NCBI RefSeq assembly: GCF_001895045.1
Contig: NZ_BDAM01000006.1
Span: forward strand, 87,742-151,741
DNA from: Rhodococcus coprophilus NBRC 100603
Lineage (GTDB): Bacteria; Actinomycetota; Actinomycetes; Mycobacteriales; Mycobacteriaceae
Direction of reading: 5' to 3'
DNA length: 64,000 bases
In this document: one piece after another, positions 27,125-39,500 of the stretch
How positions within the stretch are numbered: position 1 is the first letter of the stretch
How the letters are laid out: each line of letters begins with the position of its first letter
Translations under genes and position numbers: made by a program
The notes under the pieces: generated by a model
The model's database searches: none
What the model saw: the letters and a program-made list of their open reading frames with translations, nothing else
What the model was told of the DNA's origin: nothing

Positions 27125-27140
27125 AAGGATTGCAATCCTT
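27125..27140. promoter_or_regulatory. 16-bp perfect palindrome between the LLM gene and benA
   Basis: AAGGATTGCAATCCTT is self-complementary over all 16 bases and lies 50 bp upstream of the LLM start and 130 bp upstream of benA. It is A/T-richer than its surroundings and is a likely operator for a dimeric regulator of the divergent genes. Confidence 0.45.
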
Positions 27141-27204
27141 ACTCGTTCCCCTCGCGTCGGCGCCGCGAGCTGCGGAGGTCCTAGGTATCCCTAGGCATCT
27201 GCCC

Positions 27205-27224
27205 AGTGTGACCCGCGCCACACT
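27205..27224. promoter_or_regulatory. inverted repeat in the benA promoter region
   Basis: AGTGTG (27205-27210) and CACACT (27219-27224) are perfect inverted repeats with an 8-bp spacer, 46 bp before the benA start. Just upstream, CTAGGTATC (27181) and CTAGGCATC (27191) are direct repeats. These are candidate BenR (LuxR-type) sites or core promoter elements. Confidence 0.4.
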
Positions 27225-27269
27225 CTGTCATCGTTGAGCTACGGCACAAGCCCCTTACCTGGAGGAACC

Positions 27270-28664
27270 ATGACCGAATCGCTGGACCACGTGCAAGCAG
27301 CGTTGACGGGGGCGCTGGTCGAAGACCCGTCCACCGGACGCCACCAGATCCGTCGCGATGTGTTCACCGACGAGGAGATCTTCGAACTCGAGATGAAGCA
27401 CATCTTCGAAGGGAACTGGGTCTATCTCGCGCACGAGAGTCAGGTTCCGAACGTCGGGGACTATTTCACCACGTACATCGGCCGCCAGCCCGTGGTCATC
27501 AGCCGCGACAAGGAAGGCGAACTGCACTGCCTCATCAACGCGTGCAGCCACCGCGGCGCGATGCTGTGCCGCCGCAAGACCGACAATCGCACGACCTTCA
27601 CGTGTCCCTTCCACGGGTGGACGTTCCGGAACAACGGAAAGCTGTTGAAGGTCAAAGATCCTCGCGACGCCGGCTACCCCGAGCAGTTCAACACCGACGG
27701 CAGCCACGACCTGCGCACCGTCGCGCGTTTCGAAAACTACCGGGGATTCCTCTTCGGGAGCCTCAACCCGGACGTGCCCTCCCTCGAGGATCACCTCGGC
27801 GACACCACGAAGATCATCGACATGATCGTCGATCAGTCTCCCGAAGGCCTCGAGGTTCTGCGCGGATCATCCACCTACACGTACGACGGAAACTGGAAGT
27901 TGCAGGCAGAGAACGGAGCCGACGGCTACCACGTCTCGGCGACGCACTGGAACTACGCCGCGACCACAGCTCGGCGTACAGCCGGTGAATCGACCAACGA
28001 GACCAAGGCGATGGATGCCGGCACGTGGGGCAAGCAGGGCGGCGGTTACTACTCGTTCGACCACGGCCACCTGCTGCTGTGGATGTGGTGGGGCAACCCG
28101 GAAGACCGTCCGCTGTATCCGCGCAGAGACGCCCTCGCCGCCGAATTCGGCGAAAAGAAAGCCGAATTCATGGTGGGCGCATCGCGCAACCTCTGCCTCT
28201 ACCCCAATGTGTATCTGATGGACCAGTTCTCGTCGCAGATCCGGCACTTCCGCCCGATCTCCGTCGACAAGACCGAGGTGACCATCTATTGCATCGCGCC
28301 CAAGGGCGAAGGCCCCGAAGCACGCACCAACCGCATCCGTCAGTACGAGGATTTCTTCAACGCCACAGGGATGGCGACCCCGGACGACCTCGAAGAGTTC
28401 CGCTCCTGCCAGAAGACCTACCTGGCAACGGCGGCACCGTGGAACGACATGAGTCGCGGTGCCACCCATGTGCAGACCGGGCCGGACGAGGTCGCCACCG
28501 ACCTCGGTATGACGAAGGTCCTCTCCAGTGGCGTGAAGACCGAAGACGAGGGTCTGTATCCGATCCAGCACGGTTACTGGCTCGAATCGATGCGCAGAGC
28601 AGTGGAATCCGAACGCGCCGGAGTCGAACCTGCCGCCGCCGGCACCTCGACCGCGACGCTCTGA
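27270..28664 (+). CDS. benA: benzoate 1,2-dioxygenase, large oxygenase subunit
   Basis: The 464-residue alpha subunit of the Rieske oxygenase forms cis-1,2-dihydroxycyclohexa-3,5-diene-1-carboxylate from benzoate. Rieske ligands are Cys92-His94 and Cys112-His115 ([17 protein letters not shown]). The mononuclear iron histidines are His221 and His226 ([10 protein letters not shown]). Length matches BenA. ATG 27270 follows GGAGGAA. It begins a four-gene unit, benABCD, upstream of a LuxR-type regulator. Confidence 0.96.
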   Translation: MTESLDHVQAALTGALVEDPSTGRHQIRRDVFTDEEIFELEMKHIFEGNWVYLAHESQVPNVGDYFTTYIGRQPVVISRDKEGELHCLINACSHRGAMLCRRKTDNRTTFTCPFHGWTFRNNGKLLKVKDPRDAGYPEQFNTDGSHDLRTVARFENYRGFLFGSLNPDVPSLEDHLGDTTKIIDMIVDQSPEGLEVLRGSSTYTYDGNWKLQAENGADGYHVSATHWNYAATTARRTAGESTNETKAMDAGTWGKQGGGYYSFDHGHLLLWMWWGNPEDRPLYPRRDALAAEFGEKKAEFMVGASRNLCLYPNVYLMDQFSSQIRHFRPISVDKTEVTIYCIAPKGEGPEARTNRIRQYEDFFNATGMATPDDLEEFRSCQKTYLATAAPWNDMSRGATHVQTGPDEVATDLGMTKVLSSGVKTEDEGLYPIQHGYWLESMRRAVESERAGVEPAAAGTSTATL

Positions 28665-28677
28665 GAGGACCGAAACC

Positions 28678-29181
28678 ATGACTGTCGTGAACGAAGTGAC
28701 GCAGACCGACGTCGAGCGGTTCCTCTACCGGGAGGCACGCCTGCTCGACGACCGTGAATTCGAGCGGTGGCTCGAGTGCTACCACCCGGACGCCGAGTAC
28801 TGGATGCCCGCCTGGGACGACGCCGGCAAGATCACGGAAGATCCGCAAACCGAGATCTCGCTGATCTACTACTCGAACCGCGGTGGCCTCGAAGACCGTG
28901 TCTTCCGCATCCGCACCGACCGCTCCTCGGCCACCTCCCTGCCCGAACCCCGCACCGGACACAACATCACGAATGTGGAAGTCCTCGAGCGGCGCGGCAC
29001 AGAGATCGACGTCCGGCACAACTGGTTCTCGCTGTACTTCCGGTACAACACCACGGACACGTACTTCGGTACGACCTTCCTGACGCTCGACGTATCCGGC
29101 ACCGACCCGGTGATCAGGAAGAAGAAGATCATCCTGAAGAACGACTACATCCACCACATCGTCGACATCTATCTCGTCTAG
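28678..29181 (+). CDS. benB: benzoate 1,2-dioxygenase, small oxygenase subunit
   Basis: The 167-residue beta subunit carries the NTF2-like fold of ring-hydroxylating dioxygenases and builds the alpha3beta3 oxygenase with BenA. Segments FLYREARLLDDREFERWL and YHPDAEYWMPAWDD are typical of BenB/XylY. It starts 13 bp after benA, with a GAGAGGA ribosome site. Confidence 0.95.
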   Translation: MTVVNEVTQTDVERFLYREARLLDDREFERWLECYHPDAEYWMPAWDDAGKITEDPQTEISLIYYSNRGGLEDRVFRIRTDRSSATSLPEPRTGHNITNVEVLERRGTEIDVRHNWFSLYFRYNTTDTYFGTTFLTLDVSGTDPVIRKKKIILKNDYIHHIVDIYLV

Positions 29182-29213
29182 ATGTACCCCGAACACGAAA
29201 GGAGGCAGATGTC

Positions 29214-30830
29214 ATGACATTTCAGGTGGCATTGAGCTTCGAGGACGGGGTCACCCGCTTCATCAAGGTCGCTCCGAACGAGACGGTCGCCGACGCTTCG
29301 TACAAGGCACGCATCAACATTCCCCTCGACTGCCGCGACGGCGCGTGCGGCACATGCAAGGCGTTCTGCGAATCCGGAAGTTACGACGGCGGCGACTACA
29401 TCGAAGACGCCCTCACCGACGAGGAAGCCGAGGAAGGCTACTGCCTCCCGTGCCAGATGATGCCCGAATCCGACCTCGTGGTGCAGATCGCCGGCACGTC
29501 CGAAGTCGCGAAGACCGCCGCCGCGTCGTACACCGCAACCGTCACCGGGCTACGTCGCTACTCCGAAACGGTCGTCGGACTCGACGTCGACGTCGACAAC
29601 CGCGACGACCTGGTGTTCCTACCCGGGCAGTACGTGAACATCGCGGTTCCCGGCAGCGACGACGGTACGGGCAAACCCGCGACCCGCTCGTACTCGTTCA
29701 GCGCGGGACCGTACGAGAACTCCCTGTCGTTCCTTGTGAAGATCACCGACGGGGGCCTGATGTCCGGATATCTGCGCGACCGCGCCCAGGTGGGCGACAT
29801 GCTCGACTTCACCGGCCCGTTCGGCAGTTTCTTCCTCCGCGAACGCAAGCGTCCGGCGCTGTTGCTGGCCGGCGGTACGGGACTCGCGCCGTTGCTGTCG
29901 ATCCTGTCGAAGATCCGGACCGAGGACCCGGGCCATCCGGTGCACCTGGTCTACGGAGTGTCCTCCGACCGCGATCTGGTCGAACTCGACACGCTCGAAG
30001 AACACATGCGGTCGCTGCCGGGCTTCACCTTCGACTACTGCGTCTCCGACCCGAACTCGACTGCGCCCCACAAGGGCTATGTGACGAGCCTGGTCGAGCC
30101 GGAACATCTCAACGGCGGGGATGTCGACATCTACCTCTGCGGCCCCCCACCCATGGTGGAATCGGTGCGAACACACCTGTCGGACAACGGGATCTCACCG
30201 ACGAACTTCTACTTCGAGAAGTTCAACGCGTCCGCGACCCCGGCCGGGGCGCCCGCAGCCGGACCGACGGACGCCGAGAGGGCCGCGGCGGAAAAGGCCG
30301 CTTCCGAAACCGGGCGTCCCGTCGTGCTCGACAACCCTGCCCCCGGCAACTACGAGATCGGTGAGGAACACCCGCCCGTCGCCGAATCGGACGAGCAGTT
30401 CGATGCCCGGATGGCGCTCGAACTCGGCGTCGTGGAACTGACCATCGGTCGGCTGACCCCCGAACAACTGGTGGAGTTCCGGATCCTCGCGGAAGCCTCC
30501 GGTGCCTCCATCGAAGGCGACCGCTTCACCGACGCGTCCGCTTTCACCGACACCAACGCCGCCTTCCACGAGTTCCTGTTCCGGTGCTGTACCAACCCGG
30601 TACTGCTCGAGGCCTACAACCAGCTCGAAGTGACACAGTTGATGAAACAGGTTCTGCGGGATTCCTATTGGGTCGAGTCCCACATCGTCGACGAGCATCT
30701 CGAGATCGTCGACGCGTTCGAGCGAGGAGACAAGAGCGCGGCCCGCGATCTCGTCGTCGCCCATTCCCGGCACGCCAAGGAAACGATGCGGCGGGCTATC
30801 GCCGACGGCGTCGCAGCAGGTGCGAAATGA
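29214..30830 (+). CDS. benC: benzoate 1,2-dioxygenase reductase fused to an FCD (GntR-type) domain
   Basis: The 538-residue protein is about 200 residues longer than Pseudomonas or Acinetobacter BenC. Domains in order: plant-type [2Fe-2S] ferredoxin (Cys40, Cys45, Cys48, Cys80), FAD domain (PGQY 137-140, RSYSFS 158-163) and NAD domain (AGGTGLAPLLS 219-229, LCGPPPM 308-314). A Pro/Ala-rich linker covers 340-390. Residues about 395-530 form an FCD-type helical domain with likely metal-ligand residues Asp447, His452, His495 and His517 or His520. FCD domains normally bind small carboxylates in GntR regulators; there is no helix-turn-helix here. It supplies NADH electrons to BenAB; the extension may sense benzoate, succinate or another acid. 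The ATG at 29214 follows AAAGGAGG, and the stop overlaps benD by four bases. Confidence 0.93.
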   Translation: MTFQVALSFEDGVTRFIKVAPNETVADASYKARINIPLDCRDGACGTCKAFCESGSYDGGDYIEDALTDEEAEEGYCLPCQMMPESDLVVQIAGTSEVAKTAAASYTATVTGLRRYSETVVGLDVDVDNRDDLVFLPGQYVNIAVPGSDDGTGKPATRSYSFSAGPYENSLSFLVKITDGGLMSGYLRDRAQVGDMLDFTGPFGSFFLRERKRPALLLAGGTGLAPLLSILSKIRTEDPGHPVHLVYGVSSDRDLVELDTLEEHMRSLPGFTFDYCVSDPNSTAPHKGYVTSLVEPEHLNGGDVDIYLCGPPPMVESVRTHLSDNGISPTNFYFEKFNASATPAGAPAAGPTDAERAAAEKAASETGRPVVLDNPAPGNYEIGEEHPPVAESDEQFDARMALELGVVELTIGRLTPEQLVEFRILAEASGASIEGDRFTDASAFTDTNAAFHEFLFRCCTNPVLLEAYNQLEVTQLMKQVLRDSYWVESHIVDEHLEIVDAFERGDKSAARDLVVAHSRHAKETMRRAIADGVAAGAK

Positions 30831-31627
30831 CGAACACATCCCGGGTTTTCCCGGGCCGGTTCGACGGTCGTTGCCTGACGATCACCGGCGCGGCACAAGG
30901 AATCGGACTCGCCGTGGCTACACGCATCGCCCGGGAGGGTGGCGAGGTGATGCTCGTCGACCGTGCCGACCTCGTTCACGAGGTCGCCGGCCGACTGCGG
31001 GATTCCGGCAGTAAAACGCGGTCGGTGACTGCCGACCTGGAAACCTTCGAGGGTGCGGAGCACGCGGTGACGGCCTCGGTGCAGGCGATGGGCCGGCTCG
31101 ACGTTCTGATCAACGTCGTCGGGGGCACGATCTGGGCCAAACCGTACGAGCACTACACGCCGGCCGAGATCGAGCAGGAGATCCGCCGTTCACTGTTCCC
31201 GACCTTGTGGATGTGCCGGGCCGCCGCCCCGCACCTGATCGACCGGCGCGCGGGGACCATCGTCAACGTGTCGTCGGTAGCGACTCGAGGTGTCAACCGC
31301 GTGCCGTACGCCGCGGCGAAGGGCGGGGTCAACGCCGTCACGGCGTCACTCGCGCTCGAACTGGCCGGATACGGAATCCGGGTGGTTGCGACCGCTCCCG
31401 GCGGCACCACGGCCCCCGAACGCCGTATTGCCCGCGGCCCGTCGCCTGCCGGCGAACGGGAGACCCAGTGGTACCAGCAGATCGTCGACCAGACCATCGA
31501 CTCCTCCCTGTTGAAGAGGTACGGGACGCTGGACGAACAAGCCGCGGCCATCGCCTTCCTGGCTTCCGACGAGGCCTCCTACATCACCGGCACGGTGCTG
31601 CCCGTCGCCGGTGGCGATCTCGGATAG
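30827..31627 (+). CDS. benD: benzoate diol (1,6-dihydroxycyclohexa-2,4-diene-1-carboxylate) dehydrogenase
   Basis: The 266-residue short-chain dehydrogenase oxidises and decarboxylates the benzoate cis-diol to catechol with NAD+. The cofactor loop is TGAAQGIG (about residues 20-27), and the catalytic Ser and Tyr-Lys are in NVSSVATRG and VPYAAAKGG. The C-terminal VLPVAGGDLG is the family ending. ATG 30827 overlaps benC by four bases. The catechol formed feeds CatA encoded at 24191. No benK or benE transporter follows within the window. Confidence 0.95.
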   Translation: MTNTSRVFPGRFDGRCLTITGAAQGIGLAVATRIAREGGEVMLVDRADLVHEVAGRLRDSGSKTRSVTADLETFEGAEHAVTASVQAMGRLDVLINVVGGTIWAKPYEHYTPAEIEQEIRRSLFPTLWMCRAAAPHLIDRRAGTIVNVSSVATRGVNRVPYAAAKGGVNAVTASLALELAGYGIRVVATAPGGTTAPERRIARGPSPAGERETQWYQQIVDQTIDSSLLKRYGTLDEQAAAIAFLASDEASYITGTVLPVAGGDLG

Positions 31628-31717
31628 CCCGCGGCGAGCCAAGGCGTCACCGGAGCATTCCGCCGGGATGAAACGAGTCCGGACACCGGCCCACCGCCGC
31701 CCCGCTACCGTGGAGCT

Positions 31718-34414
31718 GTGAGCGACACCACACAGACGATCGGGCGGGAACCTGAACTGGCACAGCTCGAACAGTTGCTTGCCGATGCGCGGGCGGGGAC
31801 TCCCGCACTGGTGCTCGTCGAGGGGCCTGCCGGGATCGGAAAATCCACGCTCGTCGAGCATTTCATCGGTGCCCACAAAGACATCGCGGTGCACACGGCT
31901 TCCGGTGCGGCGTGGGAATCCGGTCACCGGTGGGGGGTACTCGAACAGCTGACCGATGTCCCCGCGCACGACGCGGTCGGCGTCGCGCACGCCTATCTAG
32001 ATCAGATCGACGGGCCGACCGTCATCGTGGTCGACGATGCGCAATGGTCGGATCCCGAATCGCTGCAAGCGCTCTCGTCGACGATCAGGCGTGCGGGCGA
32101 GCGCCCGTTGCTCATGCTGTGGGTCATCCGCGATGTCCTGCCCGACGACGTTCTCGATGCCACCGCACAGGTGCTCACCACCGCCGGTCACACCCGCACG
32201 GTTCGCCTCGGGCCGCTGACCGCCGCAGATCTGGCGCGCCTCGCCTTGCACCGCACCGGCGTCGAACTGTCGGCGTGGACTCTGCAGCAGTTGCACGACC
32301 ACACCCGCGGCAACCCGTCCTGGGTGTTGCAGTTGCTCGACGAAACCCCGCGCGAGCAGTGGCACCGGTGGCAGGCCCGGCTTCCCGCACCACGCCGGCA
32401 GACCGGCGCCGTCCGTCGCGCGCTGACCTCGTGCGGACCGGACACCCGTGCTCTCGTCGAATCGGCGGCCGTCCTGGACAGCACCGATTCGCTCGCGCTC
32501 GTCTCAGCACTCGCCGAGCTCGACGACCCCACCGGCGCGCTCGACGAATCACACACCCTCGGGTTGCTCTCGATGCGGGAGCAACGGGGGGTGGTGTCGC
32601 TGACCTTCCCGGATCCGCTTACCCGCGCAGCCGTCGCCGACGAGATCGGACCCGCACGATGGCATGCGCTCCACGCCCGCGCCGCGACGCTCGTCGACGA
32701 CGAGGGCGAAGCCCTGTTCCACCTCGTGTCCGCGACACCGACAGCGGACGAGGAACTGGCACACCGTCTCGACGATTACGCCCAGCGACGTGCCGCCGAG
32801 GGCGCCTGGTCCCAGGCCGCCGACGCCTTTATTACGGCAAGCCGGATCACTCCGGAGAGAACGCTGCGCCTGCAGCGGATGGTTCGCGGCGTCGACGCGT
32901 TGACCGGCGCCGCCGACCTGCCTCAGGCGCAGGCGTTCGTGCCCGAGATCGAAAGCATGCCCAGTGGGCCCATGCGCAACGCCGTCCTCGGTTACCTCGC
33001 CGTGCAGCGTGGTCGCGCGGCAGAGGCTCACCAGCTGCTGAACGAGGCATGGTCACTGGTCGACGCGGTCGCCGAGCCGGAACTGGCCGCCATGATCTGC
33101 CAACGCCTGGTGCTGCATTCGCTCGCCCGGTTGCAGGGCGACGAAGTCGTTGCGTGGGCCGACCGCGCCTCGAACCTGCTCCCGGCCGACGAGCCGCCCG
33201 TGGTCGAGTCGCAGGCGATCCGCGGCCTCGGCATGGCGATGACCGGACGGAGCGACGACGCACGCTCGTCGTACACGTCTCTGTCCGAGAGCATCCGGCT
33301 CGGCCCGCAGAGTCAGCGCATCCGCATGGCCCAGGGATGGCTTGCGCTGGCGCTCGACCGTCCGGACTGGGCGCGCAGTGAACTGGAAGCAGCAGAGCCG
33401 ACCACCCTGCGCGGCGGATCGCTGCGGATCTCCCTGTGGGCACAGGCGTGGCTCGCCCGCACGCAATTCACCCTCGGAGCGTGGTCGGACGCCATCCGCA
33501 CCGTCGACCGCGCGGCGGTGCAACTCGACGCGACCGGGCTCGACCTCCTCCGTCCGCTCGTGCACTGGACCGGCGCCCAGGTCCACGCACTCCGCGGAAA
33601 CTGGACCGAAGCGCACGCGCACCTTCGCATGGGCCGGGCCGGGCCGATCGACTACGCCCTGATGCTCGTCCCGTCATGTTTGGCGGCGGCCCAATTCGCT
33701 GAGACAACCTCGTCGTACGCCGAAGTCCTGCGGAACCTCGAACCCCTTGTCGCGATGAAGCACAGAGACGCGATCGACGAACCCGGGATGTGGCCGTGGG
33801 CGGACCTGTACGGCAACGCTCTCGTGATGACCGGCCGTGTCGACGAGGCGGACACGTTCCTCCGTCCACACGAGGAACGCGCCGCAGATCGCGGGCACCT
33901 GTCGGCGCAGGCGCGCCTCGGTTATGTACGGGGCCGGATTCAGGGCTCCCGCGGGGACATCGACGCCGCCGTCGAGTCGTTCGAGTCCGCGCTGGATCGG
34001 ATTGCTACTCTGCCTCTTTCGTACGATCGCGCGCGAATCAACTTCGCTTACGGCCAGACGTTGCGGCGGGCAGCGCGACGACGCGACGCCGACGCCGTGA
34101 TCCGGACTGCCAGGGATATCTACGCGACGCTCGGCGCCACGTCGTATGTGGAGCGCTGCGATCGCGAACTCAAAGCCGGCGGACTCAAGACGGACTTGGA
34201 GCAGGTCGGTCACCATCGCACCGACCTGACCGCCCTCACTCCACAGGAGCGCGCTGTGGCGGCACTGGTTGCGGCGGGCCACACCAACAAGGAAGTCGCC
34301 GGCGAACTGTTCCTGTCCGTGAAGACCGTTCAGTACCACCTCACTCGCGTGTACTCGAAGTTCGGCATCCGGTCGCGCAGCGAACTCGCAGCGCGATTCC
34401 GGGGGGAAGAGTGA
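31718..34414 (+). CDS. benR: LuxR-family (LAL type) ATP-binding transcriptional regulator
   Basis: The 898-residue regulator has an N-terminal AAA-type ATPase (Walker A GPAGIGKS near residue 36, Walker B VIVVDDAQW near 100), a long helical TPR-like middle region, and a C-terminal LuxR helix-turn-helix (about 835-890; LTPQERAVAALVAAGHTNKEV region). This is the LAL class. It lies 90 bp after benD in the same direction. In Corynebacterium and Rhodococcus a regulator of this class next to benABCD activates the operon, so I infer the benR role. Position and class support the symbol, but direct evidence is lacking. Confidence 0.8.
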   Translation: MSDTTQTIGREPELAQLEQLLADARAGTPALVLVEGPAGIGKSTLVEHFIGAHKDIAVHTASGAAWESGHRWGVLEQLTDVPAHDAVGVAHAYLDQIDGPTVIVVDDAQWSDPESLQALSSTIRRAGERPLLMLWVIRDVLPDDVLDATAQVLTTAGHTRTVRLGPLTAADLARLALHRTGVELSAWTLQQLHDHTRGNPSWVLQLLDETPREQWHRWQARLPAPRRQTGAVRRALTSCGPDTRALVESAAVLDSTDSLALVSALAELDDPTGALDESHTLGLLSMREQRGVVSLTFPDPLTRAAVADEIGPARWHALHARAATLVDDEGEALFHLVSATPTADEELAHRLDDYAQRRAAEGAWSQAADAFITASRITPERTLRLQRMVRGVDALTGAADLPQAQAFVPEIESMPSGPMRNAVLGYLAVQRGRAAEAHQLLNEAWSLVDAVAEPELAAMICQRLVLHSLARLQGDEVVAWADRASNLLPADEPPVVESQAIRGLGMAMTGRSDDARSSYTSLSESIRLGPQSQRIRMAQGWLALALDRPDWARSELEAAEPTTLRGGSLRISLWAQAWLARTQFTLGAWSDAIRTVDRAAVQLDATGLDLLRPLVHWTGAQVHALRGNWTEAHAHLRMGRAGPIDYALMLVPSCLAAAQFAETTSSYAEVLRNLEPLVAMKHRDAIDEPGMWPWADLYGNALVMTGRVDEADTFLRPHEERAADRGHLSAQARLGYVRGRIQGSRGDIDAAVESFESALDRIATLPLSYDRARINFAYGQTLRRAARRRDADAVIRTARDIYATLGATSYVERCDRELKAGGLKTDLEQVGHHRTDLTALTPQERAVAALVAAGHTNKEVAGELFLSVKTVQYHLTRVYSKFGIRSRSELAARFRGEE

Positions 34415-34444
34415 ATCCCCCTCCCACCCATAGTGCTTCGCGAA

Positions 34445-36868
<2,424 letters not shown>

Positions 36869-37121
36869 GGGTCTCCATCCGTCCGGCGACACCCCGGCGT
36901 CCTGGACCAGGGGCCTAACGTATGTATAGCAAAAGTGTGGCGCGCCCCGGGGGAACCCGCGCGACTGCTCGTTCTCGACGACATGGGTACCGCCCTGCCG
37001 CACGTAGCAGCAGACCAGGTCGCTGCCGCCGTTCTCACCCTATGACCGCCCGACGCAGCAATATTCGTGATACCGATGACTCGGGCTCAGTTCTCCAGGC
37101 AGTCCTCGTTCAGCGTATGAA

Positions 37122-39500
37122 TCACGGCTGGTCGAGACGGGTGACCACACCTCGGTCTCCATCCACGCGTACACGGTCGCCGGTCTCGAGCGATTGGGTG
37201 GCCACCAAGGTGTTCACGACGCAGGGCAAGCCGAATTCGCGGGCCACCACAGCGCCGTGGGACACCGAGCTGCCGATGTCGGTGACCAGCGCCGCGATGA
37301 CGGTGAAGTACGGCGTCCACCCGACGTCGGTCACCGGCGTCACGAGGATCTCCCCCTGCTGCAGCTCGCGCGCATCGAACATCGATTTTGCTACCCGCAC
37401 AACACCTTCCACAGTCCCGCGACTTGCGGGTCGGCCGATGATCTCATTGCCCGTGACACCTGGCGCAGGCCGGGCGATCAGCGGGGTCGGTCGTCCGACA
37501 GACACATCGTCGAACTCGAGAGAGTTCTGGAACGCCAGCGCTTCCCGACGCTTCAGCGCACTCTGCACGAGACCGGTGATGTCTTCCGAACCGACGACCC
37601 GTGTCAATTCGGCACGGTCGAAAAAGAACACCAGATCAGAGTCAGGCAGTCGCCCGGTCTCGGCCAGCACCTCACCGAGGTGGCGGTAGCCCAATTTGAG
37701 CGCATGCGCCATGAGCACCATCTTCGATTTCGTTTCCTCGCGCCCGCGCGCGCCGCCCTGTGCCAACCGGGCAAGAAATCTGATGGTGAAGGATCTGGGT
37801 GCTTCGACGTGGGTGCTTGCCGATTCACGACGAGTCGGATCGAGCGCCGAACGGACCATCACCTGCATCATCGCGCCCAGCCCTTCAGGATCCTCGGCCC
37901 AGGAGGGGTCACGCATGCACAACTCGCGGTAACCGCGATGACCGTGACGGGTCAAGAACTGTCTCAACGCTGCGCCGTCGGCGCTTCGTGTGGACTGCAG
38001 CTGGCTGACCGCGGCGTCCGGCTCTGCTGCCGCGAACTGCTCGGCGGCCCCGTCGGTGGCGGCTATGGCGCGTACCACCGAGTCGAGCTCCACGAGCATC
38101 ATCGCGCTCTCGACATCGGAGGCTCCGGCCATGAGCCGGGTTGCCTCGGCACGACCCTCGTCCTCGGTTCGTCCGTTCTTCACCGCTCTTCTCATCAGGA
38201 CACTTTCGAGAATGTTGGCCGCAACCGCCGCGCGCGACGACGACCGCACATGTGTCAGCGTGATGTCGCAATATTGCTGCACGCCAGATTCCAACTGACA
38301 CATCACGCGCCGTGGGTCGTCGCTGGTCGGGATGTGAAACTCGGCGATCTGATCTTCGAGCCGCCGAATCGCGGGGCCGGCGGACAACGCGTAAGCGGTA
38401 AGCCGGACCGTGTTGATCAGCCTGTGCACAAAAGGTTTCGGGGGTTTCGGCTTCAGCTCGTCGACCACCCGCCCGCAGATCGAGGTGGAGAACTGCTCCA
38501 GCGAATTGCCCAGGAGTCCAGAGCTCAGAGCTGTTCCCTCGGTCAGGTTCAGAAACATGTGGCCATGGAAGTAGCCCACCTGTAGCCACGGCTTCTCGTA
38601 GCTCTGCTGTGCCCGCGCCACCACCTGCGTCATCTGCATCGCGTAGTCGATGGCAAAGCCGGAGACCGATGCGGTCAACGGGCAGAATGCACCCGGCATC
38701 ATCTCGCCGATGTTGCAGCGCGTGTACACGTGGTCTGCGCCCGCAAGAGGCGAATCCATCTCGGCCAGATCGCCGGGCAGGTTGGTGATCGGTCGAGCCT
38801 GCAGCCACCACAGTTTGCCGGATTGGTCGATCGCCCACTCGAGATCCATCGGCCTGCCCCAATGTTGCGCAGCACGCAGGGCACCGGACCTGATATCGGT
38901 GACCTCATCCGGCGACAAGACCGGCACCTCACCGACGTCGCGAACGGCCGGGTTACCGTCCGAATCCAGGACAATGTGGTCTGAGGACGCCGTACCGTCG
39001 ACGAGCGCTTCACCGAGACCAGCGACGGCGTCGATCACCGTGAGGTCACGCCGGCCGGTCGCCGGATCTGCTGTGAACACAACGCCGGCGGCGCGCGCGT
39101 CCACCATATGCTGCACCACCAGATGCATGGTGGCGGTGGGTTTCCCGCTGTAGGCCGCGACGCGTCGCGAACGCACGGAGGCAGCGCACCTCTGCACGGC
39201 CGCGGCGAAGTCATCGACGGAGTTCACGCCCAGCACGGTGTCGTATTGTCCGGCGAACGACTGGTCGCCGCCGTCTTCCCCGACTGCCGAGGACCTGACG
39301 GCCACTGGTACAGCACCGACTGCGGCCATGCGCGAGAACCATTCCCCGACATCATCGATGCTGACCCACTCGGCAGCATCAGCAAGGACGAACCCCACCG
39401 GTACCGGAAGTCCGAGGCGGCGCAACTGCGCGAGTCCGGCCGCTTTGCCGCCGTAGCGGTCATCGGTGACCTCGTCGAATTCGATTGCGGTCAAGGGCAT
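37122..39500 (-). CDS. PEP-synthase-like phosphotransferase (PEP/pyruvate-binding and PEP-utilising domains)
   Basis: The 792-residue protein has an N-terminal ATP-grasp PEP/pyruvate-binding domain (about 10-290; GGKAAGLAQL, AVRSSAVGEDG, FTADPATGRRD, WLQARPI) and a C-terminal swivelling phosphohistidine domain (about 690-790; DIGSSVSHGAVVAREFGLPCV with the phospho-His). The middle (about 300-690) is unlike the PEP-synthase barrel and resembles the substrate module of rifampin phosphotransferases and phenylphosphate synthases. It should use ATP to phosphorylate an unknown small molecule. ATG 39500 follows GGGGGGATC and overlaps the LLM gene end by 10 bp. It is the third gene of a TetR-controlled operon. 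Confidence 0.85.
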   Translation of the reverse strand: MPLTAIEFDEVTDDRYGGKAAGLAQLRRLGLPVPVGFVLADAAEWVSIDDVGEWFSRMAAVGAVPVAVRSSAVGEDGGDQSFAGQYDTVLGVNSVDDFAAAVQRCAASVRSRRVAAYSGKPTATMHLVVQHMVDARAAGVVFTADPATGRRDLTVIDAVAGLGEALVDGTASSDHIVLDSDGNPAVRDVGEVPVLSPDEVTDIRSGALRAAQHWGRPMDLEWAIDQSGKLWWLQARPITNLPGDLAEMDSPLAGADHVYTRCNIGEMMPGAFCPLTASVSGFAIDYAMQMTQVVARAQQSYEKPWLQVGYFHGHMFLNLTEGTALSSGLLGNSLEQFSTSICGRVVDELKPKPPKPFVHRLINTVRLTAYALSAGPAIRRLEDQIAEFHIPTSDDPRRVMCQLESGVQQYCDITLTHVRSSSRAAVAANILESVLMRRAVKNGRTEDEGRAEATRLMAGASDVESAMMLVELDSVVRAIAATDGAAEQFAAAEPDAAVSQLQSTRSADGAALRQFLTRHGHRGYRELCMRDPSWAEDPEGLGAMMQVMVRSALDPTRRESASTHVEAPRSFTIRFLARLAQGGARGREETKSKMVLMAHALKLGYRHLGEVLAETGRLPDSDLVFFFDRAELTRVVGSEDITGLVQSALKRREALAFQNSLEFDDVSVGRPTPLIARPAPGVTGNEIIGRPASRGTVEGVVRVAKSMFDARELQQGEILVTPVTDVGWTPYFTVIAALVTDIGSSVSHGAVVAREFGLPCVVNTLVATQSLETGDRVRVDGDRGVVTRLDQP

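Noticed and set aside
37194..38585. 463-codon open frame antisense to the PEP-synthase-like gene
   Set aside because: Composition is Arg/His/Gly-rich and no domain is recognisable, whereas the opposite strand encodes a protein with clear ATP-grasp and phosphohistidine motifs.
37122..39500. Rifampin phosphotransferase as a firm name
   Set aside because: The domain order is alike, but the middle substrate domain cannot be matched reliably and the operon partners suggest metabolism as easily as resistance.
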